Origin: Proteromonas lacertae
Lineage: Eukaryota; Sar; Bigyra; Opalinata; Proteromonadidae
Assembly: GCA_002245135.1 (NCBI GenBank)
Contig: NGBS01000293.1
Span: 186,001 to 250,000 of the forward strand
Length of the DNA stretch: 64,000 nt
Direction of reading: 5' to 3'
This document shows positions 27,701 through 40,168 of the stretch, in pieces; position 1 is the stretch's first letter; each line of letters opens with the position of its first letter. The translations under genes and the position numbers were made by a program. The notes beneath the pieces are model-generated. The model saw only the letters and a program-made list of their open reading frames with translations, made no database searches and had not been told where the DNA came from.

Positions 27701-30700
27701 TATTGAGTTTAGCATTTCTATTGACTTATCAAATTCATTTATATCATTTTCTACTCCAATTATATCATATTTCACTTTTTCAAAAGATTCTAAAATATTC
27801 TTCTTTTCTATTATTAAATGAATAGAAGAAATTTCATCAAATTTGGTCAATGTAGTTTCAGTTTCTTTCAGCAGTGTATGTAAATTTTTATAATACAATT
27901 TAAATGATTCACTATTACTTTGTATATATTTCTTATATTGAATCATATCATTCTTATATTCTTCCACTATATTCGATTCATTTGTCAAATTTTCTTCCAA
28001 TCGAATTGTCTTTTGTTTTAACACATTATTGTCATATTGATATTGTATTATCCTTTCTTCAAGTGAATGAATATTATCATCATCATTTTTGATTTGTTGT
28101 TTCAATTCTTCACATTCCCTATTTATGTTTTCATTTTCAGATTCTAATTTTTCATAATCTTTAGTTAATAAATTCAATGCATTTTCTATATCTTCTTTAT
28201 TCTCTTTTATTTTTGATAACTCAACTAATATCTTTGATAAGTCATTTTGTTTTAATAAAAATCTATCCAACAATTTGTTCAATTCATTTTGAATAGTTTT
28301 TAACTCTTCAGATATTTGTTTTTGGTTTGACTGATGCTTGATTATTTCATCTTTCATCTTTATTATTTTCTTTTCTTTTTCTATCTCCTTCATTTCTTTT
28401 TCTTCATTTTCTAGAACTTTCTTCATATTATCTATTGCGGATTTTATATTCTCTAATTTTGTTTTATAATCATTTTCTTCTTCCTTTGTTATATTGTAAG
28501 TATCAGAATTGAGTAATTTATTCATAGTATTTTTGGCATTTTCATACAAACTTTCTATTGATGTAAAATCATATTTAACATTCTCAAAATATTCTTTTAA
28601 TGATAAATAAGTGATATATAAATCCATTGATTGTAATAACAACTTATTATTTGATTCACATTTCTGTATTTCTTTTGATAATTTTTCTTCATTTTCTTCA
28701 TTATTTTGTAATATTTCAATTATATTTGAACTTGATATATCTATTGATGATAAAGTAGATTTCAATTGTTTAATATTTGATTTGATTTCTTCTGTCTTCT
28801 TTATAACATTTGCATTTGTTTCTTTGAATATTTTTGATTGTGATTCAGAGTTGTGATTCATTTCAATTTCTGATATTTTTATTTTTATATTTTCATTGGA
28901 TTGATCAAGGCTTGATATGTTTGATTCTATTACACTGATTTTGTTGGTTAATTTTCCTTGAATTTCTGCTTTAATTAATAATAAAGTGGAATGTAATGAT
29001 TTGTATTTCATTTCAATTTCATTCATTTCATTTTCTATCTGATTCTTCTTTTTCTTCATTTCATTTATTTTCATTTCATTGTTACTGCTATTATTATCTT
29101 CACAATCACATTCAGAAATCTGTTTATTCAATTCTTTCAATTCGTTTTGTTTATTTTCTAATTCATTCTTTAATTCTTCTATTAAAATAATATAACTCAT
29201 TTTCTTTGGATTTAAATTTGGTATTTTATCTTTTTCTTCTTTCTTCTCTCCATTTGTCATTTCATTATTTGTAATTATCATACATTCTCTTGGGAAATCT
29301 TCTTCATTCAATTCATTATAATATTCACTAATTGATTCAATTCCTTTCATTAATTCATTGTTATTGTTTTGTATATTCTTCACTTCATTTATCATTGAAT
29401 TCATTTGACTATAATAAGAAAATGAATTAGTCATTCTATTAATTTGATTAATATATTCTGGAGATAGTTTTTCATACTTTTCTATTTCTTCTTCTAATTC
29501 TTTTATTCTATTTAATCTTTGTGATTTTTCTTCTTCAGTTTCATTCTCATTATTAACATTCTGAAGAGTGGAAACTTCATCTTTTAAGAATAAAATCTTC
29601 TCATTCAAATTGGTTATGTTTTCTTTTAATTCATTAAATTTCTCTTTCTTTTCTAATAAATATTCATTTCCATTCATTTCTTCATTATTTATTGATAATA
29701 GAGTTTCATTAATTTCTTTACTTTTACATTCTAATTCACTGATTTCATTTTTAGTTTTATTACATCTATTATCTAGATTATTGATTTTATATTCTTCAAA
29801 TTGTACATTTGTTTCTTGAAGATCATTTTCTAATTCTTTCTGCTTATTATTCAACTTTTCAATCTCATTTTCATTCTGTTTATCCTTTTCATTATTTACT
29901 TCATTTTCTAATTCATTTAATTCATTTTCAATGTTTAATAAGTCATTTTGCATATTATCCAAATCATTATCATTATGATTATCATCACTCAACATTTTTT
30001 CTTGCTTTAAAAGGCTTTTCTTTATTTCATTCAATTTCATTCTATATTCTTCTGTTTTTTCATCTCCATTATCATCATTTTCTTCTATTTTTGATATTAA
30101 ATCATCAATTATTTCAATCTTATTCTTCATTTTATTCATTCTATCATCAATGAATTTGTGTATAATTTTCTCTTCTTTATTCTCATTTTCTACTTTAATA
30201 TAATCAAATTCCATAATTGTTTCATTGTTGAGATTAGAATAATGAGTTGTTTCTGTTACTATTGATTCTAAGTTACTATTTAAATTGAATATCTCTTTAT
30301 TGATTGTGTTAATTTCATCTTTTATAATATTTTTTGATGTATGATTATTGATATTGTTGTTATTCTTTCCAATAACATTCTTTTTTATTTCATTAATTCT
30401 ATTTTTGATATTTCCAATGTTATTCTCAAATTCTTTACACTTTTCATTATATTCATCCAATTCATATTTACTAGATAAACCTTTTGAATTTACTTCTTTA
30501 TATTTTGTGTAAATACTCTGATATTGTTTTTCTAATCTTTCTAAATCGTCTAATTCGGATATATCATTTATATTCTTTTTAATATTGTTCATTAATTGGA
30601 TAAATGAATCAAATAAAACAACCAAATCAATCACATTCTTATTGTATTTGTTAATAATGTCTTGTAAGTTTTTAGCATCAATTTCGTCAGTTTTATTACT

Positions 30701-33700
30701 ATCTATTTCATTATTTTGATTTTCTACTCCTTCTTTGATTGTTTCTAATTTGCTTTTAATCAAATCATAATCCTTTAACAATTGATTCTTAGTAATTTCA
30801 CTTGAATTTTCATTGTTTTGTATCATATCTAACTCTTCTTTAATACTGCTACTATTGTTCAATTGATTATCAAATTCATTAATGGAGTTAATTATTGTAG
30901 AATATGAATTAGATAAATAATTGATTGATGTATCTTTTAAAGATATATAATCAGAATAATAGGGTGTTAAGCCTTTTAATAATTCATTAATATTTCTATC
31001 TATTGAGTTATTATAACTCTGATAATTAATATAAATAAACTTTTCAACACTTTTCAATTGAGAATGAATTTCTTTTAGAGTATCTGCTGTAGATTCAGAA
31101 TCATCAATAAAATTCTCCAAATTAGTTTCAATATCATTCAATTGTTCCATATATTTAGATACATTCATTTTACTTTCATTTACTTTAGTTTCAATCTCTT
31201 TATATTCTTCTTTTGATGTTAATGTACTTATTGAACTTAGAATCTTCATTATTTCACTAATATTATCATTTATACTTTTATAATTATTACAATTCTCAAT
31301 AGCAAACTTTATCCTTTCTTCATACAATTCCGTTGGACCACAATCATCATATCTGCTTTTAAATGATTCTAATTCATCAATAGTATTTCTATTCTCATTT
31401 AATTCTTCTTTTAACTCATTAATTTCTTCTTTTAATTGTATTTCTTCTTCTTCAAATTGAAGTAACTGCTTTTCTATCTTTTTAAACTTTCTGTTTTCAT
31501 CTTCAATTTCTTTTTCTTTACTTTCTATTGTATCCTTTAACTCGATATTTTCTTTCAACAGCTTTTCAGTTGTTTCTTTTTCTATTGTTAAATCAGAGGT
31601 TATTTCAGCACTTTCTTTCTGTAAGATTGTCACTGTTTCTAATATCTTCTCAGGATTCTTTTCTAACAGAATCAAATTCATTTTATAACCATTTAATTTT
31701 TCATATATTCCATTTATATCTTCTTCTATCATTTTCTCTCTATTTTGTCTAATTTCTATTTCTGAATCAATGACATTATTATTATTATTATTATCAGTGT
31801 GTGATTTATTGATTAATAATTCAACTTGATCATTTTCATTCTCCAAATTTTCATTCACTTTCTCCAATTCATCTTTTTCTTTTAACAATAACTCTTTCAA
31901 TTCATCGATTTTTTCTTTTGATATTTTTGTAGTAGAAATCATATTTACAGCTGATAAGTTATATGAATTTACTGTATTTAACTGAGTTGAATATTCTTCA
32001 TATAATTCCTTAGCATTTTGATACTTTCTAGTTAATTCATATATCCTTTCCTTCAACTCTAATAATTTTCGATATAACACCAAATTAATATATAAAATAT
32101 TTTGATCCGTTTCAATATTTTTTAATGAATTGCCAACAGATTCTAACTTTGATTCACATTCCATTATTGTCTTTAATGGATCTGTATTATTACTGTTATT
32201 ATTATTATTAGATTTTGCTTTTGGTGTAGAAACTGGTACAATCTGCGATCTTGTATTTTCCACTATAAATAAATCATTACTAACTACATCTATCTTATCA
32301 TCAATAATGTTCTGTTTTTCTTCAAATTCATTTATTTTTATATCTTGATGATTAGGATTATATTCAATATCATATTTGATATTTTCACAATTTTCTTTCT
32401 TTATTTTTATCATTCTAATCTTCTGCTGATATTCTTTGATATGATTCTTTACTCTTTCTCTTAATAATTTAACCATTTCTCTTCTCAACTTTCTATTTTG
32501 TCTTTTCAATTCAGGTATTCCACCTCTAGTCAGAATTATATCATTTTTACTATTTTCACCTTTTATTAATTCATCTAATGATTCTAAATCTACCACAGAT
32601 CTTCCTAACTTCTTTGATGGAGAAACTGATGTTGATAATGGAGATAATGATGAAGTTGATAATGGTGAAGATGAACTCTTAAGTGATCTAAAAATAGGAC
32701 TATCAAAACTTCTTCTTAAACTGAAACTATCACGAATATTACTATTTGAGCTATTCCTTTCATCTAAATATTGGCTATAATCATGACATTCTATTGATAA
32801 TTCTCTTATTTTGTTTTCTAATGTGATTATATCATAATGTAATGCATTAATATCATCTAATTGACTGTTTATATTATTATTATTATTATTATCACTAACA
32901 GTATTTGTGTTAATATGATAGAATCTTTCATTTATATTTTTAATCATTTCTGTAATTTCTTCAACCAACACTTTCATTGTATTTATTTCATCAATATTAC
33001 TGTTATTAAAACTATCCGTTATATCTTTAATACTGTCCTGTAAAGAATCAAATGTATCAGTTTCAGTATTAAAATGAATAGTTAATAATTGTATAGTATT
33101 GTTTATATCTGTTGAATTTATCATACTGTTCACATTTTGAGATAAAACATTCAACGATTTATGACATAACAAAATATCTGATAATATATTTTGAATGCAT
33201 TCTTCCAGTGGAATTATTTGTTCATCATTTTGAATATTTTCTTTTAATAAATAATCAACACTTTCGATTGATTCTTTGATTTTATTGATTCTAGTTTTTA
33301 ACTCATTGTTCAATTTGTCTATTAGCATTTGTTCCATTGTTATATTGTTATCTTCGTTTAGTGTATTTTCTTCCTCTAATTGTATTGATGATTCATTTAT
33401 ACTGTCGTTATTATTACTTATATTCACTATCTCATCATTATCCTCTTGTTTTAATAAAAGTGATGGAGTTTTAACCATTTGTAATGATTTCATTATATTA
33501 TTATAATAATTGATAATGTTTTCGTCATTTTGACATGTTTCATTCAAACTAATTAGATTTTGTTTGATTTTTGTCAAACGAATAGTATTTTTTAATGTTA
33601 TAGACACTTCATCAATTCTATTTTGAATTAGTTTTGAGTTATTTCTTATCTCACTTATTTCAGATTTTTCCTTTGTTATTAAGTCTAATTTAATCTTTTC

Positions 33701-34888
33701 AGGTGATTTAATGTAACTATTTATCTCATTTAATAGTTTATTAATCTCACTCTTTGTATCATTACACATTTTAGTTTCATCAATTAACAGTGATCTATTT
33801 TGTTGTAATATTGTTTTGTTTATATATTTCTCATTTTCTATTGATTTAATATATTGCTTATTTCTATTTATCTCTTCTTCATCATCATTTATTAATTGCA
33901 ATAATTCATTCAATTCTTCTTGGTCATCTGGTAGAGTCTTTTTCAAGATTTCTTTTTCATCTTTTTCTTTTTTTACTGTTCCATTTTCTAAATTATCCAC
34001 TTCATTCTGAAGGTTCTTCTTTTCTTCTTTTAACTTTGTTATAACATTTTTACTCTCTTTTAATTCATCTTTCAATCCATTTATTACTTTTATCTTTTCT
34101 TGATACATTTTTTTATTTTTTTTGGTATCTTCTTTTAATTCATTATTTACCTTCATTAATTCCATATATTCTTCACTTTTATTATTTATTGTGGATTCTA
34201 ATTGTTTTATTTTTATACTATTCTCGTTGTTTTTCTTTGTTTTTTCATCTAACAACTTTTTTGTTGATGATAGTTCCTTCTTCAATAATTTCATATCCTT
34301 TTCTAAAGATTTGTTTATTGAATCCATTTCTTTGTTATCTAATTTCATATTTTCGTTTTCTTCTTTTAATTTTTCCATCTCTTTGTTATAATTGGACTTG
34401 TCTTTACCTCTTAACTCAATTTCTTCATTCAATTTATCCATTGCTTCTCTTAATTTGCTTTCAAGGGAAGCATTCAAACTTTGAAGACGCTGCACTTCCA
34501 TTTTTTGAGATCTTACTGTTTGTTCTGCTTGGAATATCTTTAAATTCACAAGTGTGTTCTGAGACTGATTATCTTTAACACATTCAGCCATTAAATTCAG
34601 TTTATTGGATAATTCTTCACACTCAATCTTTAATCGATTTTCATTTGCCTCATTCCTTACTTTCTCTTCTTTCAGCTCAGTCTTTACTTTTCTTAATTCT
34701 TTCTTCAGCTTTTCATTTAATTCTTTTGTTTCTACACTCGAATCGCTTATGTTCTTTACACATTCTGTTAGAGATGCATTTGTTTCTTTTAAGCTGAATA
34801 TTTCTTCTTTTAATTCGCTAATCTCATCCCTTGCGTTTTGATTGGTCAATTGGAGAAATTCAATATTGTCTTCACCTTCATCTTCCAT
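24791..34888 (-). CDS. Second giant coiled-coil protein (about 3,338 aa), three exons
   Basis: I rebuilt this as complement(join(24791..25599, 25632..25686, 25736..34888)), 10,017 nt. The ATG at 34888 (MEDEGEDNIEFLQ) is preferred over an upstream in-frame TTG. The large exon encodes long Glu/Lys/Asn-rich coiled coils with Asn runs, a Gln run (26445-26467) and a short Ser/Pro-rich break near 32640. At 25735 it meets a GTATTT donor; 49-nt and 32-nt introns flank a 55-nt exon. The last exon encodes a different, compact domain of about 260 residues (YSEIRKYDVPPKEKPY onward) with few charges and several hydrophobic helices, which I do not recognise. The gene converges on the first giant gene with a 37-bp gap. 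Function is unknown; a cytoskeletal, tether or scaffold role is inference. Confidence 0.8.
26445..26467 (-). repeat. CAA microsatellite encoding poly-Gln
   Basis: A run of TTG on the plus strand reads as consecutive CAA (Gln) codons inside the second giant coiled-coil gene (KLQQQQQQQQND). Slippage-prone. Confidence 0.9.
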
Positions 34889-35240
34889 ATTAAAATTTGA
34901 ATTTATCAACTTTTCAAGCCAGGCTTGTCTGACTTATTTCTTTTATCTCCTTATTTTGTGTGAGATTATAAAGAAAATCAGATAAAAACAGCAATATTAC
35001 TTCTCTAAGATTGGCTTATGTTGTTGCAATCATGCCTTATGAGTAGTCGAAATTTCTCATTAAACTGCAAGTAATACACGAAAAATTATATCCTCATTCA
35101 ACATATCATAGTTTTTTATGTTGGTATTGATTTGAAAAGAGTATAATTCTAATACTGTAAAATTTCTTCAATTAAATCCATAAATTAAACCATACACAAA
35201 CAACAAGTAATAATAATAATAACAATAATAATACAATAAT
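34889..35240. other. Intergenic region, 352 bp, between two minus-strand genes
   Basis: This region is A+T-rich with no convincing ORF, RNA gene or repeat beyond short TAA/AAT runs near 35208-35235. It must hold the promoter of the second giant coiled-coil gene and the 3' UTR of the transportin gene. I see no recognisable motif. Confidence 0.5.
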
Positions 35241-38200
35241 TTAATGAATGTGACTTCTATAATATTTTACATATTCCTTTATTACATATTTCACATAATT
35301 TATGTTATTAATCTTCCTAGGATCAGTTAATAATCTCACTAATTCTACTCCTCTTTGATTACCTAAAACATCTTTAATTGGTTTAATAAAATATGTTTCA
35401 AAATCAGCTTTTATCACTTCATAATAATGTGGGATTAATACTGTTAATATTGATGATAAAGATCCATCATCTGATAAAAGATTCTTTGTTGGTTGATTAA
35501 TAAAACTATTACTCAATACATTACAAATCAAAGCAGTTCTTGTATTAATTATTTCAATTATACATTTCTTTATGGTTTTCTTTTCTTCATCACTTGTTAT
35601 ATTAACACTATAAGGAATATTGAGAAATGATTCTATAAAGAAACAAACAGATACATAACAGTAATTCTCTTGAATTGATAACATTTGTAATGAATAATCA
35701 AATATTCTCTCAACATTTGGAATATGTAAGAAATCTTTACCAAATCCTCGAATATATTTCATTGCTGTATTAAAGTAGTCTTCTATAACTTCAGGATTTT
35801 CTGTTCCTATTTCTAATGATGGATATGTTTGCATTGTCATTACTGTGAAATAGTTAAATGCATTTAGTAGCTTTTCTTGAACTCTATTTAAAATAAATAT
35901 TTATATATATACTGCGGAATATCACCATACATTTCACCCATTATTCCAATTGGATATAATAAACCACAGCTTGGTTTTACTTTATAATATTCCTCTAATA
36001 GATTAATTACATTATCTAAATAAGGAATAAAACCAACTCCAGTCACTCTCATTATTGTTCGAATCAAAGTACAAACTTTATCTATTACTGGAGAATCATT
36101 ATAATATTTTTGAAATGTTATTATTATTGTATCATACATCCCTTGAAAGAATGCTAATCGAGGATCATTTTCAGGTGAAGCTACTACAATCTCAGTTTCT
36201 TCAAGTAATTTCTATACAAATAATAATATATAATTTATAATATATAAAGATATACATATATTCGAATATAACAGGAAGCTATTAAATAAGAATCAACTGA
36301 ATCATTTAATAAATAATTTCTAAGTTCATTTACTGGAGTTGATAAGAATCTTTCTAATAATTCTAATCTCTTTTCATTTACACATTTATTGATTAATCTA
36401 GTAAAACTTAATGCCATTGCTTTTTGATCAGTTGTAGAAAATATTTTTTGATTTTCATTTAGTAATAATATTTTGTTGAATATTTCTTCATTAGAAAATA
36501 TAATTTCACATGAACTTGGAAGAATGTTGTACATATTTCGAGATATTGATCTTTGACTGATTTTATCCTCTAATAATTTAAATAACATTTCAAATAAAGA
36601 CTTAAATAGATTAATATCCTTCGAGATTATTCTAGCATAAGCACCAAATATATTTATACATTCCATTACTATTTTAGCACTACAATTTAACGACTTTTCA
36701 TCAGTTTTATCAAGCACAGCTAGAGATGGTAATTGTTGGAATATTTTAATAAACAATTGTGGAAAATCGTTAATCTCTCTTTTGACAAAATAACCAGCAA
36801 CTGATCTACACAAGTATAGACTACATTCTAAATATCTCCAGTTACTTCGATTAGTAATATATTGTTGAAGTCCTGTTGTATATAATTGTTCGATTTCTGG
36901 TAAATAGAAACTAACTGGATCTAGCGGCTCTATATACACTAATACTTCACGATAATTCTTTCGATTCTTTAACCAATCATATTGTCCATTCTTGTCAAAA
37001 TCAAAGAAATTCTATTTATCAGTATTTTATTATATATTATATATATAATTAAATACTTCTGGATATAAAACTAATGGTATTAATCCGACATATAATTTCT
37101 TCAAAATATCACCATAATATTTAAATAATTGAACTCGATTATCCTATTCATAAATAAATCCATTAATATATTATATATTTATACAGATTTAACAATAACT
37201 TCTAAAAATTCAATCCAAAATGAATAAGCATTATTATTGATATCTTCGTCTCCATTACTCATTATTATATACATATAATTGACTAATTTGAGATAATTAT
37301 CATTAGCTTCTTCACACAATTTCTTAAATACTCCTTCAGCTAATTCAGCATATAATTTTGAAAATTCTTCTATTAACCTGTCATCATTATTCTGTACTGA
37401 TGATTCGAATAAATTTCCTGTGTATTGAAGTACTACTGGTAATAGTTCAGCCATAAAATCACGGTTTTCATTGTCGTTATAAGTTTCAGCAATATCTCTA
37501 ATTGACTGTAATGATGGAGAAAACAACTCTTCTGAATTTAAAGAGTAAAAAAATATATATTAAAGAAAATATTATATATATATATATATATAAAGATATA
37601 TCAAAACACATCTTTAACAATGGACTATCTTTTATCTCTTCAGGTTTTATATCACCTATTCTTATCCAAGCAGTAAAACAATTAAAAATTCTACCTATTA
37701 TATAAGTATTACCATTTGCTTTGTCTATTAAGCCAGTTAATAATGAAATTATATCTTTTGAATAATTACGCATTCTTTCTTGGAATATACAATAATTTTC
37801 CTTAGATACTGCAATCTATAGAATAAATGTCATATTTTTAATAATATATTATACAACATTTTTATCATGAATCAAACATTCTGCTAATGCATTTAATAAC
37901 TCCACTAGTATTGGTAATTTGCTTACATCAGTAAATTCAACAACAAAACATGTTATTGGATCAAACCATTTAGAACATTGCATCGAATATGCAGCAAAAG
38001 CTTGAGAGATGGTAGAACGACAGTTATTTGGACCTAAATTATAAATGAACTCAATTATACCATCTACAAATTTATGGCATAAATTAAACAGTGTAGTTTT
38101 CAATTCTTGTTGATCATTTTCAGGTAATTGCTCAAAATCATTCCTTATTTTGTTCTTTAAGAAAAAACATCCATAATAAGCAAAATTTGGATTAGTATCA

Positions 38201-38372
38201 TTTGCAAGTTGGAAAGAAATAGACCAACATTCATTTAGTCTTTGGAATTGGTTTATAAATCTGTCAGATTCTCGAAATGTGTCATTATTTACTCCATTTA
38301 TAATATTCTAGTCCAATAAACTAAAAATTATACTGTCAAAACACTTTTAATATTTTCTAATGTTACAGACAT
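35241..38372 (-). CDS. TNPO3: Transportin-3/Mtr10-like importin-beta family protein
   Basis: I rebuilt complement(join(35241..35883, 35913..36211, 36256..37011, 37057..37143, 37185..37531, 37602..37815, 37855..38307, 38334..38372)): 2,838 nt, 945 aa, against 923 aa for human TNPO3. The N-terminus (FAYYGCFFLKNKIRNDFEQL) matches the conserved first HEAT repeats of importin-beta receptors. Later segments (FNCFTAWIRIGDI, NNNAYSFWIEFLEVI, SCGLLYPIGIMGEMYG) line up in order with TNPO3. The protein should be a HEAT-solenoid carrier importing SR-type and other cargo through nuclear pores with Ran-GTP. Intron sizes are 26-70 nt. The 37532-37601 intron has an AT rather than GT donor; the length and frame only work if it is removed. 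XPO/IPO13 relatives are less likely. Confidence 0.75.
37532..37601 (-). other. Candidate intron with AT donor in the transportin gene
   Basis: The exon ends TGTTTTG, the next bases are ATATATCTTT, and the acceptor is AAATTCAG. No GT donor in the neighbourhood keeps the frame. Joining G to AAGAGTTG gives CFEELFSPSL, consistent with family spacing. The intron contains a TA microsatellite (37573-37591). Confidence 0.55.
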
Positions 38373-38478
38373 GATTTTAAATTTTTGATTAAATGAAAAT
38401 CAAACAAATCATCAAGCTATCCGTTTCACACAAACAAAAAATATCAAAATATCCATATATAATCACAATTAACTTAAT

Positions 38479-40006
38479 TTAAGGATTAAATAATCTCGCA
38501 GAATGAGATCTCACTTTCAATTCACCATCTTCTTCATCATTATAATAACTACTATTAATCTCAGTCAAATACTTTACAGGATCTTTCCCAACAACAATAA
38601 AAGGACTAAATTCTGTACTAAGCATCGCTCTTACTTCTGACTGATTTGGTGATATTTTATTTACTAAAGAATTCCTTTCAACATCCTTCTTCTTCGGAGA
38701 TGGCCTTCTGAGTTTAGTAGTTGTAGATATTACACTACCTCTGTGTCTATATAATCCTAATGATTTCCATCTATAATTATGACCTTGCCATTTACCTACT
38801 TGCACACTAAATATTGGTTTATTCATCTCATCTATTGTAGCTGCTTCTTGTCTTGCTGATTTTGAAGCATTATTATTATTTCCATTTATTGGCGGATGTG
38901 GAGTTATAATTCTATCTTTATCTGATAATAATTTATCATCAGGAGATTGTGATTTAACTGCAATAGTTTTTGGTTTAAATTCATTTTGTTGATTTACTTT
39001 CTGTAAAGGAGGAAATTGTTTCATTTCCTCTTTTGTTGGTTGACATTTTATTACTGAAGGTATATAATATGATTCTATATTCTCTTTGTCTTTAAAATGT
39101 GTTCTATAATAACGGATAGCTCGATCTCTAGAACATATAGCATCTTTTACACCTTTTAATTGTTCTCTTAAATCATATTCACTTCGAGCTACTTCTGATT
39201 GATTCCATTCATAATAATGTATGAATTCTGTTATTAGATAGGATAAATCTGATATTTCTGCTTTTAAATCAGTGATTGTTTTATTGAGAAATTCTATATA
39301 TAATTCATAATATTGATTTGAAATAGATTTTGTTTTACTTGATTCTGCTTGTTTCTTCTGTTTTATACATTCTATTAATTGTTGTTGTTTATAACTCTTA
39401 TTGTCTTTTAATACATTTAATAAATGTTCATATAATTCATTGCATGGAACTGGATTTTCTTCTGATACTTCAATCATGTGTTTTACTTCATCCAAATCAT
39501 CTGATAATTGTCTATTCTCTTGCTCTATAATAATAAAATAATAAGTAAATGTATATAGTGATAGATATATACGTAGATCGTTTATCATTTTGTCATATTT
39601 CTGTTCAGTTAGCTGATGTTCATATAACATCTTTTCTTCTACTTTGATCCTATCTCCATTCATTCTTGTTAGGAATTTTGGTTTAAATTTCATATAATCT
39701 GATTTTATATCGAAAAATATGTTTGTAATATTTTCATTAGCATCATCGCTGTATTTTACAAATATTGAAGATATATCCTAAAGCAGAATTAACAAAACAA
39801 ACTATACATCACATTTACTATTACTAACTTCTAGCATCATTTTTGAAAACATATTCTTTAAATAATACTCAGCATTTCTCAACCTAAAATCGATAGAAGT
39901 GTTAATTAACTGATCCATCATGTCAATAGCTGTTCGAGACTATAAATAGAATCATTTGCAATCATACATGAATAATAGCATTCTCTATTTGTGTGTCTAT
40001 ATTCAT
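38479..40006 (-). CDS. Unrecognised coiled-coil protein, 466 aa, four exons
   Basis: I rebuilt complement(join(38479..39524, 39573..39777, 39829..39939, 39968..40006)), 1,401 nt. The start MNIDTQIENAIIH is followed by helices (SRTAIDMMDQLINTS) and a long predicted coiled coil (EKMLYEHQLTEQKYDKMIND; QQENRQLSDDLDEVKHM). A basic, Pro/Ser-rich C-terminal half follows, with KWQGHNYRWKSLGLYRH and an end RSHSARLFNP. No enzyme motif, signal peptide or membrane segment is visible. The architecture (N-terminal coils, basic tail) resembles many cytoskeletal or ciliary proteins, but I cannot name a family. It lies 106 bp downstream of the transportin start on the same strand. Confidence 0.75.
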
Positions 40007-40168
40007 ATTTTACGATTTTTTAAACAAAACTGTTTTCTTCTTTCAAGCCAAACTATTTCATTTTTATTATTTGTGTTTTTCTCTATCATATCGATGTATT
40101 TTTACAAAAAAAAATATTAAAAAGGTCAGATACGTATTTGAAGATGTAAAAATTTAATTTGTCATAAA

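Noticed and set aside
26889-34841. Plus-strand frames opposite the second giant coiled-coil gene
   Set aside because: Low-complexity Ser/Phe/Leu shadows with no independent start context or family match.
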